From positions 248,001 to 312,000 of the forward strand of contig CBDFGG010000001.1 of the NCBI GenBank assembly GCA_965247015.1: a stretch of DNA of 64,000 nucleotides, read 5' to 3'. This DNA comes from JAIXWP01 sp965247015 (GTDB taxonomy: Bacteria; Bacteroidota; Bacteroidia; Flavobacteriales_D; Sanyastnellaceae). The first letter of the stretch is position 1, and each line of letters opens with the position of its first letter. The notes below the pieces were generated by a model. The model searched no databases. It was not told the DNA's origin and was given only the letters and a program-made list of their open reading frames with translations. Shown in pieces: positions 9,204 to 17,326 of this stretch. The translations under genes and the position numbers were made by a program.

Positions 9204-10121
9204 CTATTTAATTACCTGAAACTTTTTTCTAACAACACTTCTTCCATCGTAGAGTTGAATGAAGTAAATTCCATTTGGAAGTGCTGAAACATCAATGTTG
9301 GAGCTAAATGAACTTCGCATGACCATTTTTCCAACATGATCATGGATAACATATTCCTTGAAATGATTCGGGGATTGTATGGTTAGATTATCAGATGCGG
9401 GAATAGGAAAAACAAGTGTTTGATTATCGGATTCAAATTCTCCAACATTCACAATAAACTCGCAGGGTATATTTGTATTAGGATGATATGTTCCAAGTGA
9501 ATTGTCGTAATAGCATCTAAAGTCTCCTCCTTCATTGCCATCGACTAACCCGAAGTAGTAATCCATTGGAAACATGTACCGATTAATGAATCCAATTCCA
9601 TCCACGATGGTGTCTGTGAATCCGATTCCAAATCCATTTGTGAGTTCATCACCGATGTATTCTACGACTTTATATTCTCTCATTTCGTCATTGATATTCT
9701 TTATCCCTTCAGCTACAACTAACAATCTTTGTTGCTCTGGATTCAAGAACCATTGAACGTTGAGAGGGCGACAAGTTATTTTCCAACTATCACCTATGCT
9801 TGAATTCATGTTATAAAGGGTATCCCAAATATTTTCAAATCGGACGTATACAACACCATCACTCTCATAGGTCACTTCTATTCCTAGATCGCTATCCATA
9901 GGTGTCATGGAAGGCATGTACATGAAGTGTCTTTCCTTTCTAATCTTTTTTGCTACAACATCATCAATGATCGTATCACCCTCCACATACATTTCCACAT
10001 AGCCTTGAACCAAATTGTTGTAATACTCATAGTGCCATTGCGCACCATCAGCGCACCACATTTGAGAAAAACAATTCAACATGGAAATTCCTAATAGAAA
10101 GGAGAGTAATAGTTTTTTCAT
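9204..10121 (-). CDS. secreted protein with T9SS type-A C-terminal sorting domain
   Basis: The 305-aa protein has an N-terminal signal peptide (MKKLLLSFLLGISMLNCFSQ). Its C-terminal domain of about 75 residues begins near FPIPASDNLTI and ends in GIYFIQLYDGRSVVRKKFQVIK, the usual type IX secretion sorting pattern. The middle (about residues 25-225) has no motif that I recognise. It should cross the outer membrane by T9SS and be attached to the surface or released. It has no operon partner. Repeat elements lie on both sides, and element A begins directly at its stop codon, so the gene plus its flanks may be a recently inserted or mobile unit. Confidence 0.85.
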   Translation of the reverse strand: MKKLLLSFLLGISMLNCFSQMWCADGAQWHYEYYNNLVQGYVEMYVEGDTIIDDVVAKKIRKERHFMYMPSMTPMDSDLGIEVTYESDGVVYVRFENIWDTLYNMNSSIGDSWKITCRPLNVQWFLNPEQQRLLVVAEGIKNINDEMREYKVVEYIGDELTNGFGIGFTDTIVDGIGFINRYMFPMDYYFGLVDGNEGGDFRCYYDNSLGTYHPNTNIPCEFIVNVGEFESDNQTLVFPIPASDNLTIQSPNHFKEYVIHDHVGKMVMRSSFSSNIDVSALPNGIYFIQLYDGRSVVRKKFQVIK

Positions 10122-10150
10122 TCAAAAGAAGTTTTATCAAATGTAATAAT

Positions 10151-10450
10151 CGATTCTCAATTCTCGAAATTCACGCTTCGCTGATTCGGGATTCGAAATT
10201 CACGCTTCGCTAATTCGAGATTCGATATTTTTCGCCGAAACCCTATCGCCGAACCCTACATCATTTCATGGGGGGCTAGCACTATAAGGCATGCTACGCA
10301 TGCTTTCTAATCTCAAAACTAAATTCAAGTTGAAAAAAGTTTCGAATCTCGAATTTCGAATACGCGAAGCGTGAATCTCGAATTAGCGAAGCGTGAATTC
10401 CGAATACGCGAAGCGTGAATTCCGAATCGAGAATCGAGAATCGAGAATCG
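10151..10450. repeat. composite intergenic repeat element B (GCGAAGC/GCTTCGC arms)
   Basis: The left arm carries two GCTTCGC units (10175-10181, 10204-10210). The core GCATGC-TAC-GCATGC is at 10289-10303. The right arm has three GCGAAGC units (10364-10370, 10386-10392, 10408-10414) and ends in an AGAATCG heptamer run. In reverse complement it aligns over its whole length with element A, including the AAGGC-core-TTTCT surroundings. This accounts for most of the 388-bp gap between the T9SS gene and the OmpA-family gene, and no ORF is evident in it. Confidence 0.85.
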
Positions 10451-10509
10451 CTCACGCAATTTTTCAAAACAACTTTTGTTTTCCCGTCATAACCCGCAAT
10501 AAGTATTAA

Positions 10510-12153
10510 ATGAAACCAAAAAACGCTTTTCTAGGAGTGCTACTACTCTATTGTCTCAACGCTACTGCTCATGAAGTGGACATGACCATTCACTTCGACA
10601 AAGACTCATTCGAAATCCCCGATTCAACCAGAAAAAAACTGGAAGTGTGGGGACTCTCACATTATCATGTGAGGCACAACAAAATCTTTCTTTATGCTCA
10701 CACCGATACAGATGCTGAATCGGATTACAACATTACCTTATCAAAAAATCGAAATGAAACGGTGCGCGCAATCCTTGTCAGATGCGGATTTGACAACATC
10801 GTTCACGAACATTTTGGTGAAAGTAAACCTACATGTCACGAGCCAGACGAGGCTTGCATGGCGCGAAACAGACGTGTAGAAGTTATCCTACTTGACTCGC
10901 CTTATGAACTCTGGCAAGACCAAGCAAATCTTCCCAAACCAGAAATTCAAGAAATCAAATGTGATCGACAAAATGTAATTCAATTTGATCAGGGCACGAT
11001 CATCGAAGTACCGCCATTTGCTTTCATGGATGCCGAAGGAAATCAAGTACAAAATGCCACCCTTGAAGTGCGAGAATTCTACACCATTAAAGATTGTCTA
11101 GAAGGAAATATCAGCACTAAGTGTGGAGATAAAATTCTAGAATCCGGAGGAATGATTGAAGTGCGAGCATTTGATGGAAACAAAGAATTATCGCTTGCTC
11201 CAGGACAATCTATCAATGTTGCTTTTAATAATAATGCGCAATTGCAACCTGGTATGGAGGTGTTTTATGGCCGCGTTGAAAATGGCGTCATGACTTGGGA
11301 TGATGAAAAAACATTCAATGAAAGACGCAAGCAAAATCAAGCTGATAATATTCAAATGAGTGGATTGGTTCCGATGGAGCAAAATGCATTTTACAAAGTT
11401 GGAAATATCGTAACACTACCCGGACTCGGATTCGAAAGTGCGATGCTCTACATTGATGAGAAGAATCAAAAACGTGTAAAACACCTCTTGAATCGACCTT
11501 ATGAAAGTCTAACAAAGGCGCAGCAAAACGAACTCAAAACCATCGCCAGAGAAAGTCAGCGAAGACTCAATGTGAAATTAGCCAATGACTTTAAAGAAAT
11601 TCAAGCGGAGTATAGAAGGCAGATGAGGCTGTTGGAAGAACAGAGTAAAAAAGATGCTAAACTGGCTAAAAAGTATAACGATGAAATGGCAATACTCACA
11701 ACAGATTTTGAGGAGTCCAGAAGACAATGGGCGATCAGAGATTCCCTATTAGAGATCATGAACGCACCATTGCAAGTGAAAGGACTCGGCTGGATCAATT
11801 GCGATCGTTTTATTTATAGTTCGGTACCCATGCGAAGTCTAGATGTGATTGCTGATGGCGTTAGATTTGAGCCTAGTTATGACGTCATGTTTTCTGCAAC
11901 GCTCATTTTTACGGATATCTATTCTGTAATGTCCGCACAAAGGACTTCAAATAACATGATCTCATTTAATAATATTCCCGTTGATAAAGAGAGAATTTTT
12001 ATATATCGTAAACTTCGACCGGATCAAAAAATGGACTTTGCAATGGTCAATATCAGACCAGGTGAAGTACAAGTTAAAATCGATAAAATTGAAGTGCTAA
12101 CAATTGATGAGGTGGCGTCTAGAATGAATAAACTAACCGCTAGAAATAGCTAA
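10510..12153 (+). CDS. OmpA-family protein with ZU5-like and coiled-coil regions
   Basis: The 547-aa protein has a short signal peptide (MKPKNAFLGVLLLYCLNATA). An OmpA-like domain follows at about 25-130, with HTDTDAESDYNITLSKNRNE and a closing NRRVEVIL, which is the peptidoglycan-binding fold. Residues about 145-260 resemble the ZU5-like beta domain common in Bacteroidota surface proteins (PFAFMDAEGNQV, LAPGQSINVAF). A charged helical stretch at about 340-410 is probably a coiled coil. The C-terminal quarter is unrecognised. The role is inferred to be envelope anchoring or structure. The gene is flanked by repeat element B upstream and a strong bidirectional terminator downstream. Confidence 0.78.
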   Translation: MKPKNAFLGVLLLYCLNATAHEVDMTIHFDKDSFEIPDSTRKKLEVWGLSHYHVRHNKIFLYAHTDTDAESDYNITLSKNRNETVRAILVRCGFDNIVHEHFGESKPTCHEPDEACMARNRRVEVILLDSPYELWQDQANLPKPEIQEIKCDRQNVIQFDQGTIIEVPPFAFMDAEGNQVQNATLEVREFYTIKDCLEGNISTKCGDKILESGGMIEVRAFDGNKELSLAPGQSINVAFNNNAQLQPGMEVFYGRVENGVMTWDDEKTFNERRKQNQADNIQMSGLVPMEQNAFYKVGNIVTLPGLGFESAMLYIDEKNQKRVKHLLNRPYESLTKAQQNELKTIARESQRRLNVKLANDFKEIQAEYRRQMRLLEEQSKKDAKLAKKYNDEMAILTTDFEESRRQWAIRDSLLEIMNAPLQVKGLGWINCDRFIYSSVPMRSLDVIADGVRFEPSYDVMFSATLIFTDIYSVMSAQRTSNNMISFNNIPVDKERIFIYRKLRPDQKMDFAMVNIRPGEVQVKIDKIEVLTIDEVASRMNKLTARNS

Positions 12154-12163
12154 ACTCATCACT

Positions 12164-12277
12164 CTATTCATTCTCATTCAGAGATGGATGTGAGTATAGG
12201 TCTTGCGAATCATGAACTATGTCATAATCAGAGAAGATCTTTAGAATGTGAATGAGTAGGAGAATGAAAATGAATAG
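12164..12277. repeat. imperfect 16-bp inverted repeat in 3' flank
   Basis: CTATTCATTCTCATTC (12164-12179) and GAATGAAAATGAATAG (12262-12277) are complementary at 15 of 16 positions, with 82 bases between. They would close a long stem in the transcript of the OmpA-family gene. Confidence 0.5.
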
Positions 12278-12292
12278 TAGGAAACAAAACGA

Positions 12293-12322
12293 AAAAGGGC
12301 TGTCATAACTGACAGCCCTTTT
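12293..12322. terminator. bidirectional terminator between convergent genes
   Basis: A 13-bp perfect stem AAAAGGGCTGTCA / TGACAGCCCTTTT with a TAAC loop has T-tracts on both strands. It ends both the OmpA-family gene (+) and hsp20 (-). Confidence 0.92.
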
Positions 12323-12364
12323 CTTTAAACCAAAACCTAACTAAACCTTTAAAACACTAAACCA

Positions 12365-12787
12365 TTATCCAACTTGGATCTTCTTTACCAACTCTGCTTG
12401 TTTTGTCTCATCCAATTTTGGAAGATTCACAAACAATACTCCACCTTCATACTGCGCTGAAATTGCATCCACATTTAATGTGTTTGGAAGTCTGAACTCG
12501 CGACGGAACGCATTCGTTTTGAATTCTCTCTTTGTGTATTTTTCACCCTCTACGCTTACCTCATCTTTTTGCACCGCGGAGATAATCAAGTTGCGCTCTT
12601 TTAATTCCAAATGGAAATCTTCTTTCTTGCGACCTGGAGCCAAAAGCTCAATCACAAATTTTTCAGGAGTTTCTTTGATGTTCGTTGCTGGAACAGCTGA
12701 ATGACCATGAAAGAAATCTTTTACAAAAGCATCATCAAAAAATGAATGAAGCGCTGGACGGAAAACTTTGTTACTTGTTGTGTACAT
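12365..12787 (-). CDS. small heat shock protein, Hsp20/alpha-crystallin family
   Basis: This ATP-independent holdase keeps unfolding cytoplasmic proteins soluble. The 140-aa protein has the alpha-crystallin domain from about residue 38 to the end, with the conserved ELLAPGRKKEDFHLELKERNLII and the closing beta strand GGVLFVNLPK. The segment FRREFRLPNTLNVDAISAQY is typical. A variable N-terminal arm precedes the domain. It stands alone, reading towards a shared terminator. No CIRCE-like operator was recognised upstream. Confidence 0.93.
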   Translation of the reverse strand: MYTTSNKVFRPALHSFFDDAFVKDFFHGHSAVPATNIKETPEKFVIELLAPGRKKEDFHLELKERNLIISAVQKDEVSVEGEKYTKREFKTNAFRREFRLPNTLNVDAISAQYEGGVLFVNLPKLDETKQAELVKKIQVG

Positions 12788-12969
12788 GTTATATAAAATT
12801 TTATTGTTTGATCCGCTCTAGTCAAGGTCCAGACCAATTCAAAAAACAAGACAAAAAGTCATTAAATAAAAATACAAGATGTCAATTTGGTGTTTTTCAC
12901 TCCGAAACGAGCGCAAAACTGTCCGGAAAGCAATCCGATCAAGCCATTTCTTGTGCCAACTGAAAGTTG

Positions 12970-12977
12970 TATCTTCG
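12970..12977 (+). promoter_or_regulatory. -7 box for tgt giving a near-leaderless mRNA
   Basis: TATCTTCG lies only 7 bases before the tgt ATG at 12985, so transcription would start almost at the start codon. It differs from TAnnTTTG at one base. This box is the reason the upstream TTG at 12967 is rejected as a start. Confidence 0.5.
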
Positions 12978-12984
12978 CGCCCGC

Positions 12985-14124
12985 ATGCAAGAATTGACAT
13001 TTGAGCTGCAGCACACCGATCCTAAATCTGGTGCGCGTGCGGGTAAGATTACTACTGATCATGGGGTTATTGAAACCCCTATTTTTATGCCTGTTGGAAC
13101 AGTGGGTACCGTGAAAGGAATCACCCAGCAGGATTTAAAAAATGATGTGCAAGCCCAAATCATTTTGGGTAACACCTATCATCTCTATCTCCGCCCTGGG
13201 ATGGACATCATGAAACAAGCCGGTGGACTGCATAAATTCAACGGTTGGGATCGTCCTATCCTCACCGATAGCGGCGGATATCAAGTCTACTCCCTTTCTG
13301 GCAATCGCAAAATCAAAGAAGAAGGCGTGACCTTCAAGTCGCACATCGATGGAAGTAAGCACGTCTTCACTCCAGAAAATGTGATGGATATTCAACGCAC
13401 GATTGGTGCTGATATCATCATGGCATTCGATGAATGTCCGCCTTATCCCTGCGATTACGCTTACGCAAAAAACTCACTCGAAGTCACCAATCGCTGGTTA
13501 GATCGCTGTTTCCAGCGCCTCGCAGAAACAGAACCACATTACGGACATACACAAAACCTCTTCCCTATCGTTCAAGGCAGCACCTACAAAGACTTGCGCC
13601 AGCAAAGCGCGGAGTACGTTGCATCGAAAGGCGCAACGGGCAATGCTATTGGCGGCTTGAGCGTAGGTGAACCACACGATAAAATGTACGAAACCACAGA
13701 ACTTGTTTGTGGAATTCTACCGAAAGACAAACCTCGATACCTGATGGGAGTAGGTACTCCAGCCAACATTCTAGAATGTATTGCTCTTGGAGTGGATATG
13801 TTTGATTGTGTAATGCCCACCAGAAATGCGCGCAACGGAATGCTGTTTACATGGAATGGAACCATGAACATGCGCAATAAAAAATGGGAAAATGACTTCT
13901 CTCCTCTTGATGAAGCAGGAGACAGCTACGTAGATAGCTTTTATACCAAGGCTTATGTGCGCCACCTTTTTGTGGCCGATGAACTTCTCGGTTTACAAAT
14001 CGCTACTGCGCATAATCTAAACTTCTATCTTCGCCTCGTTAGAATGGCAAGAGAAAAAATTATTGAAGGTACTTTTGCTTCTTGGAAAAATGAAATGGTA
14101 GAAAAACTTTCGCGCAGACTGTGA
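12985..14124 (+). CDS. tgt: tRNA-guanine transglycosylase, zinc-site variant
   Basis: TGT exchanges G34 of tRNAs with GUN anticodons for the queuosine precursor preQ1. From the ATG at 12985 the protein is 379 aa. The active-site aspartate sits in LTDSGGYQ (residues 94-100), and the barrel motif FDECPPYPCDYAYA is clear. The C-terminal zinc motif of E. coli-type TGT (CxCxxC) is not present: the corresponding segment is GDSYVDSFYTKAYVRHLF, with no cysteines, although the following HN is kept. From memory, other Bacteroidota enzymes share this variant. The gene overlaps lptG by 4 bases (GTGA), indicating translational coupling. Confidence 0.95.
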   Translation: MQELTFELQHTDPKSGARAGKITTDHGVIETPIFMPVGTVGTVKGITQQDLKNDVQAQIILGNTYHLYLRPGMDIMKQAGGLHKFNGWDRPILTDSGGYQVYSLSGNRKIKEEGVTFKSHIDGSKHVFTPENVMDIQRTIGADIIMAFDECPPYPCDYAYAKNSLEVTNRWLDRCFQRLAETEPHYGHTQNLFPIVQGSTYKDLRQQSAEYVASKGATGNAIGGLSVGEPHDKMYETTELVCGILPKDKPRYLMGVGTPANILECIALGVDMFDCVMPTRNARNGMLFTWNGTMNMRNKKWENDFSPLDEAGDSYVDSFYTKAYVRHLFVADELLGLQIATAHNLNFYLRLVRMAREKIIEGTFASWKNEMVEKLSRRL

Positions 14125-15203
14125 TAAAAAAGCTCGACCTCTATATCATCAAAAAATTCTTAGGAACCTTTTTCTTCATGATTGGGGCCTTTGTAATTAT
14201 TGCCGTGGTATTTGATGTGAGCGAAAACATTGATGATTTAATCAAGTCAAAAGCGCCGTTCTATCGCATTCTCAGAGATTACTACTTGAATTTTTGTTTG
14301 TACTTCGGAAATCTTCTGAGTTCATTCATCATCTTTTTGACCATCATTTGGTTTACCAGCAAACTCGCCCAAAAGAGCGAAATCATTGCTATCCTGAGCG
14401 GTGGCGTTGGTTATAGTCGCATCCTTCGCCCCTATTTTATTGCATCAAGTATTCTGGTGTGCATTTCGCTTACACTCAGTCATTACGTGGTACCACTTGC
14501 GAATAAACGCAAACTCGATTTTGAATTAGAATATCTCAAAGAAGCAATTATCGTAGATGATAAAAATTTGCATCGTGAGATTGAACCGGGCGTCATTGCT
14601 CACTTCTATCAATTCTCTCCAGCGAATATGGGTGGTTCTAGTTTTTCTTTAGAAAAATGGGAAAATGGAAAATTGACCTACAAACTTCTTTCATCTGGTG
14701 CCAATTATGATTTGCAAAAAAACATGTGGACCATCAATGGAGCGCAGGTTAGAAAATGGGATGAAAAAGGAATTGAGACGGTCACTTATCGTGCGCGCAT
14801 CGACACCATTTTACCAATGAACATGGATACCTTTGGATTACGTCCGGAGACTATTGGTACAATGAATTGGAATGAGCTCAATGATTTCATTGAAGCACAA
14901 CGAAAAGCTGGTAGTGGAAGAATTGCAGAATTTGAAATTGAAAAATACAATCGAACCGCGAGCGCGTTTTCGATCTTCATTCTCACTTTGATTGGTGTCA
15001 CCATTGCATCGCGTAAATCACGCGGAGGCACAGGACTTCACCTGCTATTGGCAGTTGTCATTGGATTTGTATTCATATTTATTTCAAGAATGACCGCGGT
15101 GAGTGCGATGACCATTGGCTTACCTGCATCGCTTGCTGTTTGGGTACCGAATGCTATATTCTTGGTGATAGGAATTTACCTGTATACCCGCGCCCAGAAG
15201 TAA
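14121..15203 (+). CDS. LptF/LptG-family lipopolysaccharide export permease
   Basis: This inner-membrane protein belongs to the LptB2FG machine that extracts LPS for transport to the outer membrane. The 360-aa protein has the YjgP/YjgQ layout: TM segments at about 15-35, 55-80 and 95-120, a periplasmic beta-jellyroll domain at about 130-265, then TM segments to the end. It starts with GTG at 14121, overlapping the tgt stop by 4 bases. This tgt-permease pair is common in Bacteroidota. Its last 50 bp overlap the 3' end of the convergent ispE. Whether it is the F-type or G-type subunit cannot be decided by eye. Confidence 0.9.
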   Translation: MIKKLDLYIIKKFLGTFFFMIGAFVIIAVVFDVSENIDDLIKSKAPFYRILRDYYLNFCLYFGNLLSSFIIFLTIIWFTSKLAQKSEIIAILSGGVGYSRILRPYFIASSILVCISLTLSHYVVPLANKRKLDFELEYLKEAIIVDDKNLHREIEPGVIAHFYQFSPANMGGSSFSLEKWENGKLTYKLLSSGANYDLQKNMWTINGAQVRKWDEKGIETVTYRARIDTILPMNMDTFGLRPETIGTMNWNELNDFIEAQRKAGSGRIAEFEIEKYNRTASAFSIFILTLIGVTIASRKSRGGTGLHLLLAVVIGFVFIFISRMTAVSAMTIGLPASLAVWVPNAIFLVIGIYLYTRAQK

Positions 15204-15996
15204 TTTGCGCAGACTTCATGATGTCGCTCGCTTCTATTTTTTCCGAAAAAATACCATAGACAGCACTTCCACTTCCGCTCATGCTTGCATAGATAGCACC
15301 TGCTTCGTACAGTGCATTTTTAATCGATGCGATCGCTGGAAAATGTTCTAGGACGGGCGCTTCAAAATCATTAATCACATATTTTTTCCAAGAAAAAATA
15401 TCTAATTCACCAATATTTCTAAGATCAAACGCTGCGGGTTTTGGAGTGATCCAACTAAACGCTTTGCCAGTGTTTACATGGATTCCCGGATGAATAATCG
15501 TAACGAAGTAAGATGATAAATCAAGCGAAATGGGTTCGAAGATTTCGCCTCTTCCAGTGACAAAACACGATTTATTTTCTATGAAAAAAGGACAATCGCT
15601 GCCGAGTTGAGCTCCGTATGCTTGCAATTGTTGTGTGGTCAGTTTTAGATCAAAAAGATCGTTCAATGCGCGGAGCATAAATGATCCATCACTAGAACCA
15701 CCGCCAAGTCCAGCACCGCTGGGTAAATGTTTCAGCAATTGCACATCTACACCACCGATATTAAAATTCTTTTGCAACAAAGCATGTGCTTTGAACACAA
15801 TATTTTCTTCAGGCGACATGGTGACTTGTTCGCCAAAAACTTCAATAGAACAATTGTTTTGATCGTTGTGAACCACCTCTAACACATCGCACCAATCAAC
15901 AGGAGCGAATATGCTTTCAAGCGTGTGAAAACCATCGCTGCGCTTGCCCGTAACGGACAAGCCAATATTGATTTTGCAATTTGGAAAACAGATCAT
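15154..15996 (-). CDS. ispE: 4-diphosphocytidyl-2-C-methyl-D-erythritol kinase
   Basis: IspE phosphorylates CDP-methylerythritol in the non-mevalonate isoprenoid pathway. The 280-aa protein has the GHMP-kinase glycine-rich ATP loop LPSGAGLGGGSSDGS and the C-terminal GHMP motif ASMSGSGSAVYGIF. The start codon overlaps the era stop by 4 bases (ATGA), so it is translationally coupled to era. Its 3' end runs 50 bp into the convergent permease gene, so the two transcripts would be partly antisense to each other. Confidence 0.95.
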   Translation of the reverse strand: MICFPNCKINIGLSVTGKRSDGFHTLESIFAPVDWCDVLEVVHNDQNNCSIEVFGEQVTMSPEENIVFKAHALLQKNFNIGGVDVQLLKHLPSGAGLGGGSSDGSFMLRALNDLFDLKLTTQQLQAYGAQLGSDCPFFIENKSCFVTGRGEIFEPISLDLSSYFVTIIHPGIHVNTGKAFSWITPKPAAFDLRNIGELDIFSWKKYVINDFEAPVLEHFPAIASIKNALYEAGAIYASMSGSGSAVYGIFSEKIEASDIMKSAQITSGRGYTGKFLSPRI

Positions 15997-16883
15997 GACT
16001 CCCAGTATCCGAAGCTTTTTAAGCGACCCAAATCATTTCTCCAATTCTCATCCACCTTGACAAACATTTGAAGGAACACTTTCTTTCCAACGAATGATTC
16101 CATGTCTTTACGTGCTTGTGTTCCTACGCGCTTAAGGCTTCCGCCTTGGTGTCCGATGAGGATACGCTTTTGCGATTCACGTTCAGTGATGATAAGTACA
16201 CGTATGCGCGCTATTTCAGGTTCATCGATGTACTCTTCGACCATTACCTCGCAAGAGTATGGGATTTCGCGATCATAGTTCATGAAGATTTTTTCACGAA
16301 CGATTTCAGCAACGAAGAAACGTTGCGTGCGATCGCTTAATTCATCTTTAGGGAAATATGGAGGCGAAGCAGGAAGGATCGCGATGATCTCAGCGAGTAA
16401 TTCCTTCACATATATTTTTTCGAGTGCAGATACAGGGAAAATGCGTGCGTTGGGCAGAAGTTCTTTGTAGACTTCGAATACCGCGTTAGAACCGTCGTTG
16501 CCGACGAGATCAAATTTATTGAGCACTACAAATACAGGCACTTCTGTTTTTTGAATCTTCTCGAGCGTTGCCTTGTGCAAAGGCGATTTATCAGAAGCAT
16601 CCACCACAAGCATGATGAGGTCAGCGTCGATGAGAGCAGTTCCCACCGTTTTCATCATTCCTTCGTGCAGTTTGTACTTTGGATCGAGCACACCTGGGGT
16701 ATCGGAATAGACAATTTGGTAGTCATCGCCATTGAGGATACCCATGATACGGTGTCTGGTAGTTTGCGCTTTTGGAGTAACGATGCTGAGTTTTTCACCC
16801 AGTAGAGCGTTCATAAGCGTTGATTTACCGGCATTTGGGTTACCGATGATGTTGACGAAACCTGCTTTGTGGTTATTTTCCAA
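15993..16883 (-). CDS. era: GTPase Era
   Basis: Era binds 16S rRNA near its 3' end and is needed for 30S subunit maturation. The G motifs are clear: GNPNAGKS (G1), DTPGVLD (G3) and NKFD (G4). A C-terminal KH RNA-binding domain ends at about residue 290. The open frame extends to 17027, but that would run across the tRNA-fMet gene and its promoter. A TTG at 16883 (LENNHKAGFVNIIG) gives 296 aa, the normal Era length, and is the preferred start. The gene is divergent from the tRNA and coupled to ispE downstream. Confidence 0.93.
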   Translation of the reverse strand: MENNHKAGFVNIIGNPNAGKSTLMNALLGEKLSIVTPKAQTTRHRIMGILNGDDYQIVYSDTPGVLDPKYKLHEGMMKTVGTALIDADLIMLVVDASDKSPLHKATLEKIQKTEVPVFVVLNKFDLVGNDGSNAVFEVYKELLPNARIFPVSALEKIYVKELLAEIIAILPASPPYFPKDELSDRTQRFFVAEIVREKIFMNYDREIPYSCEVMVEEYIDEPEIARIRVLIITERESQKRILIGHQGGSLKRVGTQARKDMESFVGKKVFLQMFVKVDENWRNDLGRLKSFGYWES

Positions 16884-16923
16884 GATAAAATTTATTATTT
16901 GTATTGCGGAAACAAAATTAGTG

Positions 16924-16931
16924 TATATTTG
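16924..16931 (+). promoter_or_regulatory. promoter -7 box for initiator tRNA
   Basis: TATATTTG is an exact TAnnTTTG match 60 bases upstream of tRNA-fMet. A TTTG at 16898-16901 with a 22-base spacer is a plausible -33 element. Confidence 0.65.
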
Positions 16932-16991
16932 CACCCCCCAAACGGAATAGAAGAAATAAGTTCTTTTAGGTTTGAGGGAATTATTTGAGAT

Positions 16992-17064
16992 TGCGGGGTG
17001 GAGCAGTTGGTAGCTCGTCGGGCTCATAACCCGAAGGCCACAGGTTCGAGTCCTGTCCCCGCTA
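16992..17064 (+). tRNA. initiator tRNA-fMet (CAT)
   Basis: A 73-nt cloverleaf with anticodon CAT in the loop CTCATAA. Two features mark it as the initiator. The anticodon stem ends in three G-C pairs (GGG/CCC), and the first acceptor pair is a T-T mismatch (position 1 with 72) while positions 2-7 pair fully. The T-arm has TTCGAGT. CCA is not encoded, so it must be added after transcription. Confidence 0.93.
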
Positions 17065-17071
17065 CTAAGTG

Positions 17072-17100
17072 AAAGGTGTCTGAAAAGACACCTTTTTTTT
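17072..17100 (+). terminator. terminator after tRNA-fMet
   Basis: GGTGTCT-GAAA-AGACACC is followed by eight Ts, a textbook rho-independent terminator 10 bases after the tRNA. The next tRNA therefore needs its own promoter. Confidence 0.93.
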
Positions 17101-17112
17101 GTGCCTTATTGA

Positions 17113-17144
17113 TTTGCGAGAGGTTTGATCAGGCGCTAACTTCG
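17113..17144 (+). promoter_or_regulatory. promoter of tRNA-Arg
   Basis: TTTG (17113-17116), a 20-base spacer and TAACTTCG (17137-17144) fit the Bacteroidota pattern with one mismatch. The box ends 10 bases before the mature tRNA 5' end. Confidence 0.6.
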
Positions 17145-17154
17145 CCCTTCCATT

Positions 17155-17226
17155 GGCCTCGTAGTTTAATGGATAGAACGAGAGATTCCGGTTCTCTAGG
17201 TAGGGGTTCGATTCCCTTCGAGGTCA
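17155..17226 (+). tRNA. tRNA-Arg (CCG)
   Basis: A 72-nt cloverleaf. The acceptor GGCCTCG pairs with CGAGGTC (one G-T). The anticodon loop TTCCGGT gives CCG, reading CGG codons. The T-arm contains GTTCGATTC. CCA is not encoded. Nucleotides 27-73 plus four following bases are repeated exactly at 19827-19876, so this gene is the apparent target of a site-specific integration event and is left intact by it. Confidence 0.95.
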
Positions 17227-17230
17227 CATA
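17181..17230 (+). repeat. att-like repeat, left copy (inside tRNA-Arg)
   Basis: A 50-bp sequence from AGAGATTCCGG to GGTCACATA, identical to 19827-19876. It runs from the 5' side of the anticodon stem to 4 bases past the tRNA end. This is the typical pattern when an element integrates into a tRNA 3' half and restores the gene. Confidence 0.92.
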
Positions 17231-17326
17231 GTATAAATTAATTAAAAGCTTCTCAAAAATAAATTCGAGCCTGCTCTTGTAGGTTTCTCTAGGCTTGGTA
17301 TAGAAGCGAACATTTTGAATTGAGCA

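Noticed and set aside
16993..17027. Upstream start for era
   Set aside because: The extended frame runs across the initiator tRNA and its promoter; the TTG at 16883 gives the family length.
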